Positions 36,763 through 51,089 of a stretch of DNA of 64,000 bases are shown here, piece after piece. This DNA is from Companilactobacillus halodurans (GTDB taxonomy: Bacteria > Bacillota > Bacilli > Lactobacillales > Lactobacillaceae). Location: the NCBI RefSeq assembly GCF_009600985.1, contig NZ_VDFP01000009.1, forward strand, positions 1 to 64,000, in the 5' to 3' direction. The notes below the pieces were generated by a model. It saw nothing but the letters and a program-made list of their open reading frames with translations, ran no database searches and was not told the DNA's origin. Position numbers and translations under genes: made by a program. Numbering within the stretch: the stretch's first letter is position 1; every line of letters starts with the position of its first letter.

Positions 36763-37893
36763 ATGACTTTTATTGCGCCCGGTAAAACGTTAGGCATAAT
36801 AGGCGGAGGCAGTGAAACATATATTTTTGAATTAGAAGCTAAAAGAATGGGCTTTAGAACCATGCTTTTGACCGACGAAGAAAATGATATTGCGACACAA
36901 GCAGCTGACAGCTTTTTGGTCGGTACGTTGGAAAATCTCGATAATCTAAATGAGTTGGGCAATAGAAGTGATCTGATTCTTTATATGGATGAAGATTTTG
37001 ATAGCAGTCTTTTGAAACAGCTGGGCGAGAATTTTAATGTTGCTCAGGGAGCAAATCTGCTAGAAATTGCTCAAGATCAGTATATTGAGCGAACATTTTT
37101 GAACGATTTGAATATTAACGTTCCACCATTTTTCTCGATCGTAACTGTCGACGATGTAAAAAAGGCAGTCGAAGAAATCGGTTTTCCCTGTATTTTAAAA
37201 CCAATTCAAAACAACCAAGATATTTTGAAACGTCATATTCTGTACAATGATGAAGATGTGTCACGCGTCCAAAGATTGTTGAAAGACGGAACATACATTT
37301 TGGAAGCTTGGATTGATAAACAAGATGAATATTCTATTATGGTCAGTAAGAGTAAGGATAAAAAAATCCATACTTTTCCAATGATCAAAGAAATTTATGA
37401 TGGCACGCATCTGATGAGTTCTTTTATTTATAAAAAGAATGATCCTGATGTGGAAGCCGAGATGCAAAGAGTTGCTTTGATGGTAGCTGAAAATATCGAT
37501 TATGTAGGAATCTTTGGAATCGGATTTATCCTATCGCAAACTGGGGTTTTATACGTCAAACGCATTTTCCCAGGAATCGATTATTCAGCAAATGTTTATC
37601 AAGAAGCAACTGGTATTTCACAATTTGAATTACATATCAGAGCCATCTGCGATTGGCCGATTCCCGAAATATTTCCCATGGTCAATGCAGCGAGCTTAAA
37701 GATTATTGAAGGCAATTTGCCTCAGAGTTTGGACTTATTGCAAGAAAAAGCTCAATGGAAATTTAACTATTACACAGGTTTTAAAGCTAAGAATCAAGCC
37801 GACCGAGATGTCGGATATATTTCAATTTTCTCAGACGATGTCGAAGAATTAAAAAATGATATCTTAACAACTAATATTTGGAGAGTAGAATAA
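36763..37893 (+). CDS. Divergent PurK-like ATP-grasp protein
   Basis: 376 aa, same length and layout as N5-carboxyaminoimidazole ribonucleotide synthetase (PurK), and still carrying ATGISQFELHIRAICDWPIP, the counterpart of TSQFEQHLRA in PurK. Key positions are altered: the N-terminal GGGQLG is GGGSETY, the glycine-rich GGYDGKGQ ATP loop is IQNNQDILKR, and the metal/catalytic NEIAPRPHNSGH is VKRIFPGIDYSANV. It should therefore not work as a normal PurK. It lies between xpt and purB (4 nt before purB), so expression tracks purine genes. It could be a regulatory or repurposed paralogue, with the true purK in a pur operon elsewhere. Confidence 0.75.
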   Translation: MTFIAPGKTLGIIGGGSETYIFELEAKRMGFRTMLLTDEENDIATQAADSFLVGTLENLDNLNELGNRSDLILYMDEDFDSSLLKQLGENFNVAQGANLLEIAQDQYIERTFLNDLNINVPPFFSIVTVDDVKKAVEEIGFPCILKPIQNNQDILKRHILYNDEDVSRVQRLLKDGTYILEAWIDKQDEYSIMVSKSKDKKIHTFPMIKEIYDGTHLMSSFIYKKNDPDVEAEMQRVALMVAENIDYVGIFGIGFILSQTGVLYVKRIFPGIDYSANVYQEATGISQFELHIRAICDWPIPEIFPMVNAASLKIIEGNLPQSLDLLQEKAQWKFNYYTGFKAKNQADRDVGYISIFSDDVEELKNDILTTNIWRVE

Positions 37894-37896
37894 TTC

Positions 37897-39192
37897 ATGA
37901 TTGATAGATATGTAACTGAACAAATGAAACCAATTTGGACTGACCAAAACAGATTTCAGGCTTGGCTTGAAGTAGAAATTGCTGCCGTTGAAGGCTGGAG
38001 CAAAGAAGGAGAAATTCCTGCTGAAGATGCTAAACTAATTGCTCAAAATGCTAAGTTTGACGTTTCTGAGATTGCTGAAATTGAAAAAGAAACTAAGCAT
38101 GATGTAGTTGCTTTTACAAGAGATGTTTCACGTTACCTTGGACCAGAAAGAAAGTGGGTCCACTTTGGACTTACATCAACTGATGTTGTTGATACAGCTT
38201 ATGGATACTTGATGAAGCAAGCTAATGATATTATTCGTGAAGATCTCAATGAATTTCTCGAAGTAGTTAAACAAAAAGCTTTGCAATATAAAGACACGCC
38301 AATGATTGGTAGAACTCACGGAGTGCACGCTGAACCAACAACTTTTGGTTTGGTATTAGCTAACTGGTATTCTGAAATCAAACGTGACATCGAACGTTTC
38401 GACCACGCAGCTAAAGGCGTAGAAGCTGGAAAAATCAGTGGTGCCGTTGGTAGTTATGCTAATGTTCCAACCAGTGTAGAAAAATTCGTCTGTGATAAAT
38501 TGGGCATCCGTGCTCAAGAAATATCCACACAAGTCCTACCACGTGACCTCCATGCTGAATACATTCAAACAATGGCCTTAATAGCCACATCAATTGAACG
38601 ATTTGCACTTGAAGTACGTCACTTGCAAAGAACTGAAGTTAGAGAAGCTGAAGAATATTTTGCTGCTGGACAAAAAGGTTCCAGTGCTATGCCACATAAG
38701 AGAAACCCAATCGGTTCAGAAAATGTGACTGGTTTAGCAAGAGTAATCAGAGGCCACGCCTTTACAGCTCTTGAAGATATGCCATTATGGCATGAAAGAG
38801 ACATCTCTCACAGTTCAGCCGAAAGAATCATTATTCCAGATACAACCGAATTGTTAGATTACATCTTGAGAAGATTTACAAAAATCACAAAAGATTTAAC
38901 AGTCTTTCCAGATAAGATGTTAGAAGACATGAACATCACACATGGCTTAATTTACTCACAAAGAGTCTTATTGAAACTAGTAGAGTCCGGATATTCCAGA
39001 GAAGAAGCCTATGACATCGTGCAACCAATGACAGCTAAAGCTTGGGATGAAAAGAAAGACTTTAGAACCATGCTAGAAAATGATAAGAGAGTTACAGATA
39101 AATTGAGCGATGAAGATTTAGATGATGCGTTTGATTATCATTGGCATTTGAGAAATGTGGATGAGATATTTAAGAGAGTGGGATTAGAATAG
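37897..39192 (+). CDS. purB: Adenylosuccinate lyase
   Basis: 431 aa. Cleaves SAICAR to AICAR and adenylosuccinate to AMP. Seen: N-terminal [29 protein letters not shown], catalytic [15 protein letters not shown] segment ([15 protein letters not shown]), and the fumarase/lyase signature [16 protein letters not shown] with the catalytic Ser. Only 3 nt separate it from the PurK-like gene. Downstream the transcript enters the palindromic patch 39201-39480. Confidence 0.97.
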   Translation: MIDRYVTEQMKPIWTDQNRFQAWLEVEIAAVEGWSKEGEIPAEDAKLIAQNAKFDVSEIAEIEKETKHDVVAFTRDVSRYLGPERKWVHFGLTSTDVVDTAYGYLMKQANDIIREDLNEFLEVVKQKALQYKDTPMIGRTHGVHAEPTTFGLVLANWYSEIKRDIERFDHAAKGVEAGKISGAVGSYANVPTSVEKFVCDKLGIRAQEISTQVLPRDLHAEYIQTMALIATSIERFALEVRHLQRTEVREAEEYFAAGQKGSSAMPHKRNPIGSENVTGLARVIRGHAFTALEDMPLWHERDISHSSAERIIIPDTTELLDYILRRFTKITKDLTVFPDKMLEDMNITHGLIYSQRVLLKLVESGYSREEAYDIVQPMTAKAWDEKKDFRTMLENDKRVTDKLSDEDLDDAFDYHWHLRNVDEIFKRVGLE

Positions 39193-39200
39193 AGAGTGAA

Positions 39201-39299
39201 GCAAGGGCGGTCAGCCCACGAGGATTAAGACCAATATCTCAGGTGGTTGTGAAACAACCGCCCGAGATATTAGACTTAACCGGAATGGGTTGCCCTTGC
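39201..39299. repeat. 99-nt imperfect palindromic element
   Basis: Outer arms GCAAGGGC (39201-39208) and GCCCTTGC (39292-39299), then AGCCCA/TGGGTT, GGATTAAG/CTTAACC, AATATCTC/GAGATATT and core GGTGGTTGT/ACAACCGCC with a GAA loop (about 39241-39261). The whole unit folds into one long hairpin and has higher GC than its surroundings. It resembles an interspersed palindromic repeat (REP/MITE-like); no transposase or T run. Confidence 0.75.
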
Positions 39300-39480
39300 G
39301 TAACTCGTTTCCACTATGCGGCAAAGGTGCGTGTAGTTTACCCCAAAAAGTAAGAATAAAATAGCCTTAGGTGCAGTGAGTTGCCCCGTCGTAACTCGTT
39401 TCCACTATGCAGCAAAGAAGCGAGTAGATTTAACCGGAATGGGTTGCCCTTGTGTAACTCGTTTCCACCATGCAACAAAG
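39276..39480 (+). repeat. Direct repeats derived from the palindrome's right arm
   Basis: A 27-nt unit beginning GTAACTCGTTTCCAC occurs three times with two or three changes (39300-39326, 39391-39417, 39454-39480). A 23-nt unit beginning TTAACCGGAATGGG occurs exactly twice (39276-39298, 39430-39452), before the first and third copy. No ORF. The rest of the gap to 39550 is AT-rich with nothing recognised. Confidence 0.8.
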
Positions 39481-39550
39481 AAGCACGCCGTTCACCCAAA
39501 AAAGTAAGTAAAGTGATTCACTCTTAAAAACAAATTAAATCAAAAAATAA

Positions 39551-39612
39551 AAAAAGATGTTTTACCTATGAACTCTCCAACGAGAGTTCAAATAAAGGTA
39601 AAACATCTTTTT
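39551..39612. terminator. Long hairpin, probable bidirectional terminator
   Basis: 17-bp arms AAAAAGATGTTTTACCT (39551-39567) and complement (39596-39612), enclosing a second hairpin GAACTCT/AGAGTTC. A-rich start and T5 end. Confidence 0.7.
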
Positions 39613-39662
39613 CTGTCCACCAAAAAACCGTAGTACCTTTTTCGCTCTAACATGAAAAATTT

Positions 39663-39670
39663 GCTACAAT
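39663..39670 (+). promoter_or_regulatory. Extended -10 promoter of pcrA
   Basis: TGCTACAAT-type extended -10 (TG then TACAAT at 39665-39670) about 60 nt before the pcrA start; the -35 region is weak. Confidence 0.5.
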
Positions 39671-39731
39671 ATAAACAGCTATTTTAAGCACAACTAAATT
39701 TTTTTACACAAAGATTTGAGGTATTTTTAAA

Positions 39732-44005
<4,274 letters not shown>

Positions 44006-44016
44006 GAGAAACAGAT

Positions 44017-45150
44017 TTGAAAAAATTCTTAAAAACTACGTCGTTACTACTAATGTGTGCACTTTTGTTGTCTGCCTGTGGTAATTTACAAGATTCAACT
44101 TTATCATCTGGTAGTGGAAGTTCATCAAAGAGCTCCGTTCAGACCACATCGACGTCTGATTCAAGTAGTTATGATGTTTTATTGAGTGGAGGAAAATACA
44201 AGACAAGTGCAATTTCAGGCTTGACTGCTGCTGATAATAGTAATCAGTTCAATAGTCGTAGCTTTGAAAGTGGCTTGATGAAGTTGTCGAAAAAACAATT
44301 TTCGACTAATTCGTATGTTTTCCAAGAAGGACAGGTTTTGTCTGCCAGCACTGTTAATAACTGGTTAGACAGAAAAACTAAGAAAAATCCGACAGGACTA
44401 AATCCAAAGTCGAATGGTTCTAAGGCTGAAGACAAGCGTGCTCCAATGTATTTCCAACAAATGCTCGAAGAGGATTATCTTCAAAAACAAGATGGAAAAT
44501 ATAAATTAGCCGGTATGTCAATTGGTATTGCGATGAATAAAATTGACTATTACCAAAAGAAACAATATGGTGCTACTTATAAGACCACTATTTCAACTGA
44601 AGAGCAAAAAGAACAGGGTGAAAAAATTGCTAAAGAAGTTGTCAAGCGTTTACGTAAGGACAATAAAGTTGGCAATATTCCGATTGTCGTGGGATTATAT
44701 TCTGTGGCCCCTGAAGATACTTTAGTTGGTGGGACTTATTTCCAATATGCGGTAAGTAAGAGTGGCGACCTTGGAAGTTGGTCTAATTTAGATTACAAGA
44801 ATCAAATGTTACCAACCGTTAATGGCGATACGGCCATTAGCAGCAGCGATTCTGATGCCTTTTCTAACTTCAAGGATCACATTCAAGATTACTTCCCTAA
44901 TCTTTCTGGAGTAACTGCTCAGGCACACTATGATGGTACTGATCTCAAGTCGTTAGATGTGACAATTAATACACAATTTGATGGTTTGGCTCAGGTAACT
45001 AGTTTCACACAATTTGTTCAACAAAGTGCAACTAAGTATTTACCATCTGGAGCAGATTTAGATATTAATATTCAAACTGTTGATGAACAACAATCAGTCG
45101 TTACACGTACTAATGGCAAATTCTATTCACACGTTTATGATGCAGATTAA
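44017..45150 (+). CDS. camS: CamS-family lipoprotein
   Basis: 377 aa. Signal peptide with lipobox LLLSAC (lipidated Cys about residue 21), a Ser-rich linker, then the CamS domain. In enterococci and staphylococci the signal peptide of CamS homologues is processed to a pheromone peptide; the role of the mature lipoprotein is unclear. TTG start with GGAGAAA upstream, 11 nt after ligA. Its place between ligA and gatC is conserved in many Firmicutes. Confidence 0.9.
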   Translation: MKKFLKTTSLLLMCALLLSACGNLQDSTLSSGSGSSSKSSVQTTSTSDSSSYDVLLSGGKYKTSAISGLTAADNSNQFNSRSFESGLMKLSKKQFSTNSYVFQEGQVLSASTVNNWLDRKTKKNPTGLNPKSNGSKAEDKRAPMYFQQMLEEDYLQKQDGKYKLAGMSIGIAMNKIDYYQKKQYGATYKTTISTEEQKEQGEKIAKEVVKRLRKDNKVGNIPIVVGLYSVAPEDTLVGGTYFQYAVSKSGDLGSWSNLDYKNQMLPTVNGDTAISSSDSDAFSNFKDHIQDYFPNLSGVTAQAHYDGTDLKSLDVTINTQFDGLAQVTSFTQFVQQSATKYLPSGADLDINIQTVDEQQSVVTRTNGKFYSHVYDAD

Positions 45151-45163
45151 AAAGGAGAAACTT

Positions 45164-45463
45164 ATGATTTCAAAAGATGAAATTTTACACGTTGCCAAAT
45201 TGGCTAATTTGAAATTTGAAGCTGATGAAGTTGATAGCTTCGTTAGTCAATTGGATAAAATCGTTGGCATGGAAAGTAAATTGTCCAGCGTTGACACAAC
45301 TGGCATCGAACCTACATACAACATGGGCGACACTAAAACTGTCTTCCGTGAAGATAAGGGAATTCGTACTCAAACTAGAGAACAAATGCTTAAAAATGTT
45401 CCCGAAACTGATAACAACCTTATTAAAGTTCCAACGATTGTTGACAAGGAGGACGATGAATAG
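45164..45463 (+). CDS. gatC: Glu/Asp-tRNA amidotransferase subunit C
   Basis: 99-aa subunit that holds GatA and GatB together. Begins [18 protein letters not shown], typical of GatC. ATG 45164 has AAGGAG 8 nt upstream; the longer frame from 45080 lies within camS and is rejected. Its TAG shares its G with the GTG start of gatA. Confidence 0.95.
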   Translation: MISKDEILHVAKLANLKFEADEVDSFVSQLDKIVGMESKLSSVDTTGIEPTYNMGDTKTVFREDKGIRTQTREQMLKNVPETDNNLIKVPTIVDKEDDE

Positions 45464-46920
45464 TGGATATCAAGAAGGAAACAATTGCTTCTTTGCATGA
45501 TAAATTAGTTAACAAAGAAGTGACTGCTAAAGAGTTAGCTGATCAAGCTATTGAAAAAATCAACGCTAACGAAAAGAAACTCAATACTTTCATCACTGTT
45601 AATGACAAGGCACCTGAAGATGCACAAAAAGTCGATGAAGCTGGAATTAAAGGACCATTATCTGGTATTCCTATTGCTATCAAAGATAATATTGTCAGCA
45701 ATGGCATCAAAACTACTGCTGCAAGTAAAATCTTGTACAATTTCATGCCTGTTTACAGTGCTACAGTTCTAGAAAAATTGGAAAATGCCGGTGCTGTTAA
45801 TATCGGTAAAACTAATTTGGATGAATTTGCTATGGGTTCATCAACTGAAACTTCTTACTTTGGAACCGTCGTTAATCCTTGGGACTTAAGCCGCGTTCCT
45901 GGTGGTTCATCTGGTGGTTCTGCTGCAGCTGTTGCTTCTGGTGAAGTTGTTGCTGCTTTAGGTACTGATACTGGTGGTTCAATCAGACAACCTTCAGCTT
46001 TTAATGGTATCTTTGGTATCAAACCTACTTATGGACGTGTGTCACGTTGGGGCGTTATTGCCTTTGCATCAAGTCTTGATCAAGTCGGCGTTATGTCAAA
46101 ACGTGTTGAAGATTCAGCACAAGTCTTGTCAGTGATTGCTGGTCATGATGACCACGATTCAACAAGTTCAGAAAAAGAAGTTCCTGACTATCGTGCTAAC
46201 TTAAATAAGGACATGACAGGCGTTAAGATTGCTGTTCCTAAGGAATTCTGGCATGAAGGAACAAACCCTGATGTTTTGAAGAACGTTAACGAAGCACTCG
46301 ATGCTTACAAGAAGATGGGCGCAACTGTTGAAGAAGTTAGTTTACCAACTTTGAAGCATGCGGTTGAAGTTTATTATGTCTTGGCATCTAGTGAAGCTTC
46401 ATCTAACCTTCAAAGATATGATGGAGTTAGATATGGTTATCGTGCTAAAGATGTTAAGAACATTAAGGAACTCTTCGTTAATTCACGTTCTGAAGGTTTC
46501 GGCGATGAAGTTAAACGTCGTATTATGTTAGGTACATTTGCTTTATCAGCTGGTGCTTACGATGCTTACTTTAAGAAGGCTGCTCAAGTTAGAACTATTT
46601 TTATTAATGAAATGAATGATGTCTTAAAAGACTATGATTTAATTATGGGACCTTCAACGACAACACCTGCTTTCAAGATTGGTGAAAAAGTTGATGACCC
46701 ATTGGCTATGTATATGAATGATATTTTGACAATTCCTGCTAACTTAGCTGGTCTTCCAGCTGCTTCAGTTCCTGCAGGCTTGGCAGACGGTTTACCTGTT
46801 GGATTGCAAATCATTGGTCGTCCATTTGCTGAACAAGATGTCTTCAATGCTGCTTATGCACTTCAAGAAGAAAATAAATTTTACGAAAAAATACCTACTG
46901 CACTTAAGGGGGAAGACTAA
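45463..46920 (+). CDS. gatA: Glu/Asp-tRNA amidotransferase subunit A
   Basis: 485-aa amidase that releases ammonia from glutamine for transamidation. Amidase-signature Ser-cisSer-Lys triad: Lys in PIAIKDNIV, and the [14 protein letters not shown] and [10 protein letters not shown] segments. GTG start overlapping the gatC stop, with AAGGAGGA upstream inside gatC, shows coupling. Confidence 0.96.
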   Translation: MDIKKETIASLHDKLVNKEVTAKELADQAIEKINANEKKLNTFITVNDKAPEDAQKVDEAGIKGPLSGIPIAIKDNIVSNGIKTTAASKILYNFMPVYSATVLEKLENAGAVNIGKTNLDEFAMGSSTETSYFGTVVNPWDLSRVPGGSSGGSAAAVASGEVVAALGTDTGGSIRQPSAFNGIFGIKPTYGRVSRWGVIAFASSLDQVGVMSKRVEDSAQVLSVIAGHDDHDSTSSEKEVPDYRANLNKDMTGVKIAVPKEFWHEGTNPDVLKNVNEALDAYKKMGATVEEVSLPTLKHAVEVYYVLASSEASSNLQRYDGVRYGYRAKDVKNIKELFVNSRSEGFGDEVKRRIMLGTFALSAGAYDAYFKKAAQVRTIFINEMNDVLKDYDLIMGPSTTTPAFKIGEKVDDPLAMYMNDILTIPANLAGLPAASVPAGLADGLPVGLQIIGRPFAEQDVFNAAYALQEENKFYEKIPTALKGED

Positions 46921-48350
46921 TGAATTTTGAAACAACTATCGGACTAGAAGTTCACGTTGAATTAAAGACAAAGTCCAAAATGTACAGTCCTTCACCAGTT
47001 GCGTATGGTGCTGAATCTAATATCAATACCAATGTGATTGACTTTGGTTTTCCAGGAACATTACCAACTGTAAATAAAAATGGTTATCGTCTAGGTTTGA
47101 TGGTCGCTTTAGCTTTAAATGCTGAAATTGAACACCACACTCACTTTGACCGTAAGAACTATTTCTACCCAGATAATCCTAAGGCTTACCAAATTACTCA
47201 ACAAGATAAGCCATTAGGACACGATGGCTATATCGAAATTGAAGTTGATGGCAAGAAGAAGAAAATCGGTGTCGAAGAACTTCACGTCGAAGAAGATGCT
47301 GGTAAAAATACCCACGGTAACAACGGCTACTCTTATGTTGATTTGAACCGTCAAGGTACACCATTGATTGAAATTGTTTCAAAACCTGATATGCATTCTC
47401 CTGAAGAAGCTTACCAATATCTTGAGAACTTACGTAAGATTGTTCAATTTACTGGTGCTTCTGATGTTAAGATGGAAGAAGGTTCAATGCGTGTTGATAC
47501 AAATATTTCAATACGTCCAGTCGGCTCAGATACTTATGGTACTAAAGTCGAATTGAAGAACTTGAACTCTTTCAACCACGTTAAATTAGGTCTTGCTTAT
47601 GAAGAGAAACGTCAAGCTGCTATCTTAAAACAAGGTGGTACGATTGGCCAAGAAACAAGACGTTTTGATGAAAAGACTGGTGAAACATTCTTAATGCGTG
47701 TTAAGTCTGGTGCTGATGATTATCGTTACTTCCCAGAACCTGACTTGCCTGATTTTGATATTTCTCCAGAATGGGTTGCAGAAATCAAAGCTACTTTGCC
47801 TGAAACTGCTGAAAAGCGTCGCAAGCGTTATATCAATGAACTAGGAATTCCTGAATATGATGCTGGCGTCTTGACAGATACTAAGGAAATGTCTGATTTC
47901 TTCGATGAAGCTGTTGAATACAAAGCTAATCCAAAACTAGTTTCTAACTGGTTGATGGGTGAAGTTAATGGTTATTTGAATGAAAATAAAATTGGTTTGT
48001 TAGATACTAAGTTGACGCCTGAACATTTGGCTAAGATGATCAATTTGATTTCTAACGGAACAATTTCTTCTAAGATTGCCAAAAAGGTCTTCCAAGAAAC
48101 TATCAGCAATGGTACAGAACCAGAAAAATGGGTCAAAGAAAAGGGACTTGTCCAAGAATCTGATCCAGCTGTCTTGAAGCCAATGATTTTGAATATTCTT
48201 GATAATAATCAACAATCAATCGATGACTTCAAGAATGGTAAAGATCGTGCCGTTGGTTTCTTGATTGGTCAAATCATGAAGCAAACACATGGTCAAGCTA
48301 ACCCTAAGGTTGCTAATAAGCTTTTGATGGAAGAGTTAAAGAGTCGTTAG
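46920..48350 (+). CDS. gatB: Glu/Asp-tRNA amidotransferase subunit B
   Basis: 476 aa. Phosphorylates and amidates misacylated Glu-tRNA(Gln) or Asp-tRNA(Asn). Seen: [68 protein letters not shown] and the C-terminal YqeY-like tail. ATG overlaps the gatA stop (TAATG). Provides Gln-tRNA in an organism expected to lack GlnRS. Confidence 0.97.
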   Translation: MNFETTIGLEVHVELKTKSKMYSPSPVAYGAESNINTNVIDFGFPGTLPTVNKNGYRLGLMVALALNAEIEHHTHFDRKNYFYPDNPKAYQITQQDKPLGHDGYIEIEVDGKKKKIGVEELHVEEDAGKNTHGNNGYSYVDLNRQGTPLIEIVSKPDMHSPEEAYQYLENLRKIVQFTGASDVKMEEGSMRVDTNISIRPVGSDTYGTKVELKNLNSFNHVKLGLAYEEKRQAAILKQGGTIGQETRRFDEKTGETFLMRVKSGADDYRYFPEPDLPDFDISPEWVAEIKATLPETAEKRRKRYINELGIPEYDAGVLTDTKEMSDFFDEAVEYKANPKLVSNWLMGEVNGYLNENKIGLLDTKLTPEHLAKMINLISNGTISSKIAKKVFQETISNGTEPEKWVKEKGLVQESDPAVLKPMILNILDNNQQSIDDFKNGKDRAVGFLIGQIMKQTHGQANPKVANKLLMEELKSR

Positions 48351-48362
48351 TGAGGGAAAGAT

Positions 48363-49361
48363 ATGCGTGCTAGACTGATTTATAATCCAACTTCAGGTCA
48401 CGAGACCATGAACAGTAATGTTGGAGATATTTTAAATATTATTGAAAAAGCTGGTTATGAGGCTAGTGCTTACCGAACTACACCGAAAAAAAATTCAGCT
48501 AAAAATGAAGCCAGACGAGTAGCAAAAGAGGGATTTGAACTTGTCGTTGCTGCTGGTGGAGATGGTACGATCAATGAGGTCGTCAATGGAATCGCTGATT
48601 TGGATAAACGTCCAGAGGTGGCCATCATTCCTGCAGGAACCACTAACGATTATGCACGAGCTTTAAAAATCCCGCGTGATGATGTCGTTGATGCAGCAAA
48701 AGTTATTTTGAAAGGTCAAAAGTTACCTGTCGATATCGGGCAAGCTGGCGAGAAATATTTTATTAATATTGCCGGTGGCGGTTCGATGACGGAGTTAACT
48801 TACGAAGTACCTTCAGCTTATAAATCAATTTTGGGTTACTTGGCTTATTTGGTTAAGGGCGCGGAATTGTTGCCTCGAATCAGTCCAATTGACATGCATA
48901 TTGAATACGATGATGGAGTTTTTGATGGTAAAGCAACCATGTTTCTGATAGGATTAACTAATTCGATTGGTGGGATGGAACAAATTGCCCCTGACTCTGT
49001 TATTGGTGATGGAACATTTTCACTGATTATCGTCAAAGAGACTAATTTAAGAGACTTAGTTCATCTGATTGCCTTAGTCTTGAACGGCGGTCGTCACGTT
49101 TATAATCCCAAAGTTATCTATACGAAGACTAAAAAAATTAGCGTCAAAGCTAATGATGATAATCGGGTGATGGTTAACTTGGATGGTGAATATGGTGGAG
49201 ATGCCCCAATGGAATTTACCAATTTACATAATCATCTGAATATTTATGCAAATGTTGATTCTATACCTCTCAAAGCAATTGATACATCAACTCTTAGTGA
49301 AAAAGATGCTGGTGAAAAAATTATCGAAGAAGAAAAGAATCTCGATAAAGAGAACAAATAA
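48363..49361 (+). CDS. dagK: Diacylglycerol kinase (DgkB type)
   Basis: 332-aa soluble lipid kinase that returns diacylglycerol, released during lipoteichoic acid synthesis, to phosphatidate. Seen: RLIYNPTSGHE, the GGDGTINEVVNGI nucleotide loop, PAGTTNDYARAL and NLDGEYGG. Charged C-terminal tail. Starts 12 nt after gatB; a terminator follows. Confidence 0.93.
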   Translation: MRARLIYNPTSGHETMNSNVGDILNIIEKAGYEASAYRTTPKKNSAKNEARRVAKEGFELVVAAGGDGTINEVVNGIADLDKRPEVAIIPAGTTNDYARALKIPRDDVVDAAKVILKGQKLPVDIGQAGEKYFINIAGGGSMTELTYEVPSAYKSILGYLAYLVKGAELLPRISPIDMHIEYDDGVFDGKATMFLIGLTNSIGGMEQIAPDSVIGDGTFSLIIVKETNLRDLVHLIALVLNGGRHVYNPKVIYTKTKKISVKANDDNRVMVNLDGEYGGDAPMEFTNLHNHLNIYANVDSIPLKAIDTSTLSEKDAGEKIIEEEKNLDKENK

Positions 49362-49371
49362 AAAAGAATTG

Positions 49372-49403
49372 AGAAGTGTATCAATTTTGAGCACTTCTTT
49401 TTT
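49372..49403 (+). terminator. Terminator after dagK
   Basis: AGAAGTG/CACTTCT stem followed by T-rich run. Confidence 0.7.
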
Positions 49404-49420
49404 CTATGTATAGGTGAAAA

Positions 49421-50779
49421 ATGGACAAACCGAATTTAAAAAAGAACCAAAAAATAGAATTAGAGATTGAAGATCTCTCATACGAAGGCAAGGGTGTCGC
49501 TAAAGTAGACGACTTCACATTATTTGTGGACAATGCTTTGCCCGGTGAAAAAGTTAATGCGGTCATCACACGAGTTAATAAGAATTTTGGCTTTGCAAGA
49601 ACGTTAGAGGTTCTTAAAGAATCTCCAGATCGTGTACATGATATTGATGCCGTTTATGCTCAAACAGGAATTGCTCCTTTGAGTCATTTAAAGTACGATA
49701 AACAACTTGAATTCAAACGTAATCAAGTCGTAACTGACTTCAGTAAGATTGGCCTAAAAGATGTTACAGTCAATCAAACTTTAGGAATGGACTCACCATT
49801 TAATTATCGTAATAAAGCACAAGTTCCTGTTAGACAAATCGATGGCAAATTGACAACTGGTTTTTATCGTCGTCGTTCGCATGATTTAGTACCAATGGAA
49901 AACTTCTTGATTCAAGATCCTAAGATTGATGCTGAAATCTTACGTGTGCGTGATATTTTACGTAAATATAACGTTCGTGGCTACGATGAAAAGAATCAAA
50001 AGGGTCAAATCAGAACTATCATGGTTCGTCGTGCTTACTTTACAGGTGAAATGATGGTCGTTTTGGTTTCCAGAACACCTGATATTTCTCATTACAAGGA
50101 CATCACTAAAGAAATCCTAGATAATGCTGAAGTTAAGTCACTATATCTCAACGTTAATTCAAAGAATACCAATGTTATCTTTGGTCAAAAGATGACTCTC
50201 TTGGGTGGCAAGAAGTATATCGATGATGAGATTTTGGGTAATACTTACCGAATTTCTCCACGATCTTTTTACCAAGTAAACCCAGTTCAAACTCAAAATC
50301 TTTACAAGATGGCAATTGATAAGGCTGAATTGACTGGCAAAGAAAATGTTGTCGATGCTTATTCTGGTATCGGAACAATTGGCTTATCATTGGCTGATAA
50401 AGCAAAGCATGTGACTGGTATCGAAGTAATCGAAGATGCCGTTAAAGATGCTGACAAGAATGCCAAGTTGAATGGTATCAATAACGCTGATTTTATCGTT
50501 GGCAAGACAGAAGATGTCTTGGATGAATGGGCCAAAAACGATATGTCAGTCGATGTTTTGATGGTCGATCCTCCACGTAAAGGTTTGGCTAGTTCTTTGA
50601 TTGGTTCATTGAAGAATATCAAACCAAAGAAAATCGTCTACATCAGTTGCAATCCTGCTACTTTAGCACGTGATTTAGAAGCCTTGAGCGATACTTATGA
50701 GATTGGCGATGTTACGCCAGTTGATATGTTCCCAATGACAAATCACATCGAATCTGTAACGCAACTTAAGTTGAAATAA
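49421..50779 (+). CDS. rlmCD: 23S rRNA (uracil-C5)-methyltransferase RlmCD/RumA
   Basis: 452-aa SAM-dependent enzyme. N-terminal TRAM domain (about 8-65), central RNA-binding part, C-terminal Rossmann domain with VVDAYSGIGTIGLSLA, VDPPRKGL and the catalytic Cys in YISCNPATLARDL. No N-terminal Fe-S cysteine cluster is apparent, as in Gram-positive RlmCD. RlmCD enzymes methylate U747 and U1939; single or dual specificity cannot be told. Own terminator. Confidence 0.93.
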   Translation: MDKPNLKKNQKIELEIEDLSYEGKGVAKVDDFTLFVDNALPGEKVNAVITRVNKNFGFARTLEVLKESPDRVHDIDAVYAQTGIAPLSHLKYDKQLEFKRNQVVTDFSKIGLKDVTVNQTLGMDSPFNYRNKAQVPVRQIDGKLTTGFYRRRSHDLVPMENFLIQDPKIDAEILRVRDILRKYNVRGYDEKNQKGQIRTIMVRRAYFTGEMMVVLVSRTPDISHYKDITKEILDNAEVKSLYLNVNSKNTNVIFGQKMTLLGGKKYIDDEILGNTYRISPRSFYQVNPVQTQNLYKMAIDKAELTGKENVVDAYSGIGTIGLSLADKAKHVTGIEVIEDAVKDADKNAKLNGINNADFIVGKTEDVLDEWAKNDMSVDVLMVDPPRKGLASSLIGSLKNIKPKKIVYISCNPATLARDLEALSDTYEIGDVTPVDMFPMTNHIESVTQLKLK

Positions 50780-50816
50780 AAAAATTGATTCTTTTAGTTG
50801 GGGAATCAATTTTTTT
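50779..50816 (+). terminator. Terminator of rlmCD
   Basis: AAAAATTGATTC/GAATCAATTTTT stem and T7. Confidence 0.88.
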
Positions 50817-50897
50817 GCTTTCAGGATATAAATTTATTAATATTAGGTTGAAAATTGAGCAGGAGTTGAGGGCAATTCGCTTATAAGGAGAAGTAAT

Positions 50898-51089
50898 ATG
50901 CAAGCAATATTTGGTATCGGTGCAATCGGAATTGCCATTTGGCAAATCTTTATCTCAAAGGAATATTTTAATAATATCAAAAAACAATCAAGTCCACTTT
51001 TGTTAGCCTTGATTGCTTTGATTGCCAGTTTGATTTTTGCGGCTGTGTTGATAGTTTATGGCGTAACGACGCTTTATTCCTTATTATAA
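50898..51089 (+). CDS. Small two-TM membrane protein
   Basis: 63 aa with two hydrophobic segments (about 2-18 and 33-60) separated by a charged loop ISKEYFNNIKKQ. AAGGAGAAG at good spacing before ATG supports it. Its 3' end overlaps the end of the convergent DUF915 gene by 16 nt. Unknown function. Confidence 0.7.
   Translation: MQAIFGIGAIGIAIWQIFISKEYFNNIKKQSSPLLLALIALIASLIFAAVLIVYGVTTLYSLL

Noticed and set aside
39201..39480. CRISPR array
   Set aside because: Only three repeat copies with unequal gaps (64 and 36 nt), sequence continuity with the palindrome arm, and no cas genes.
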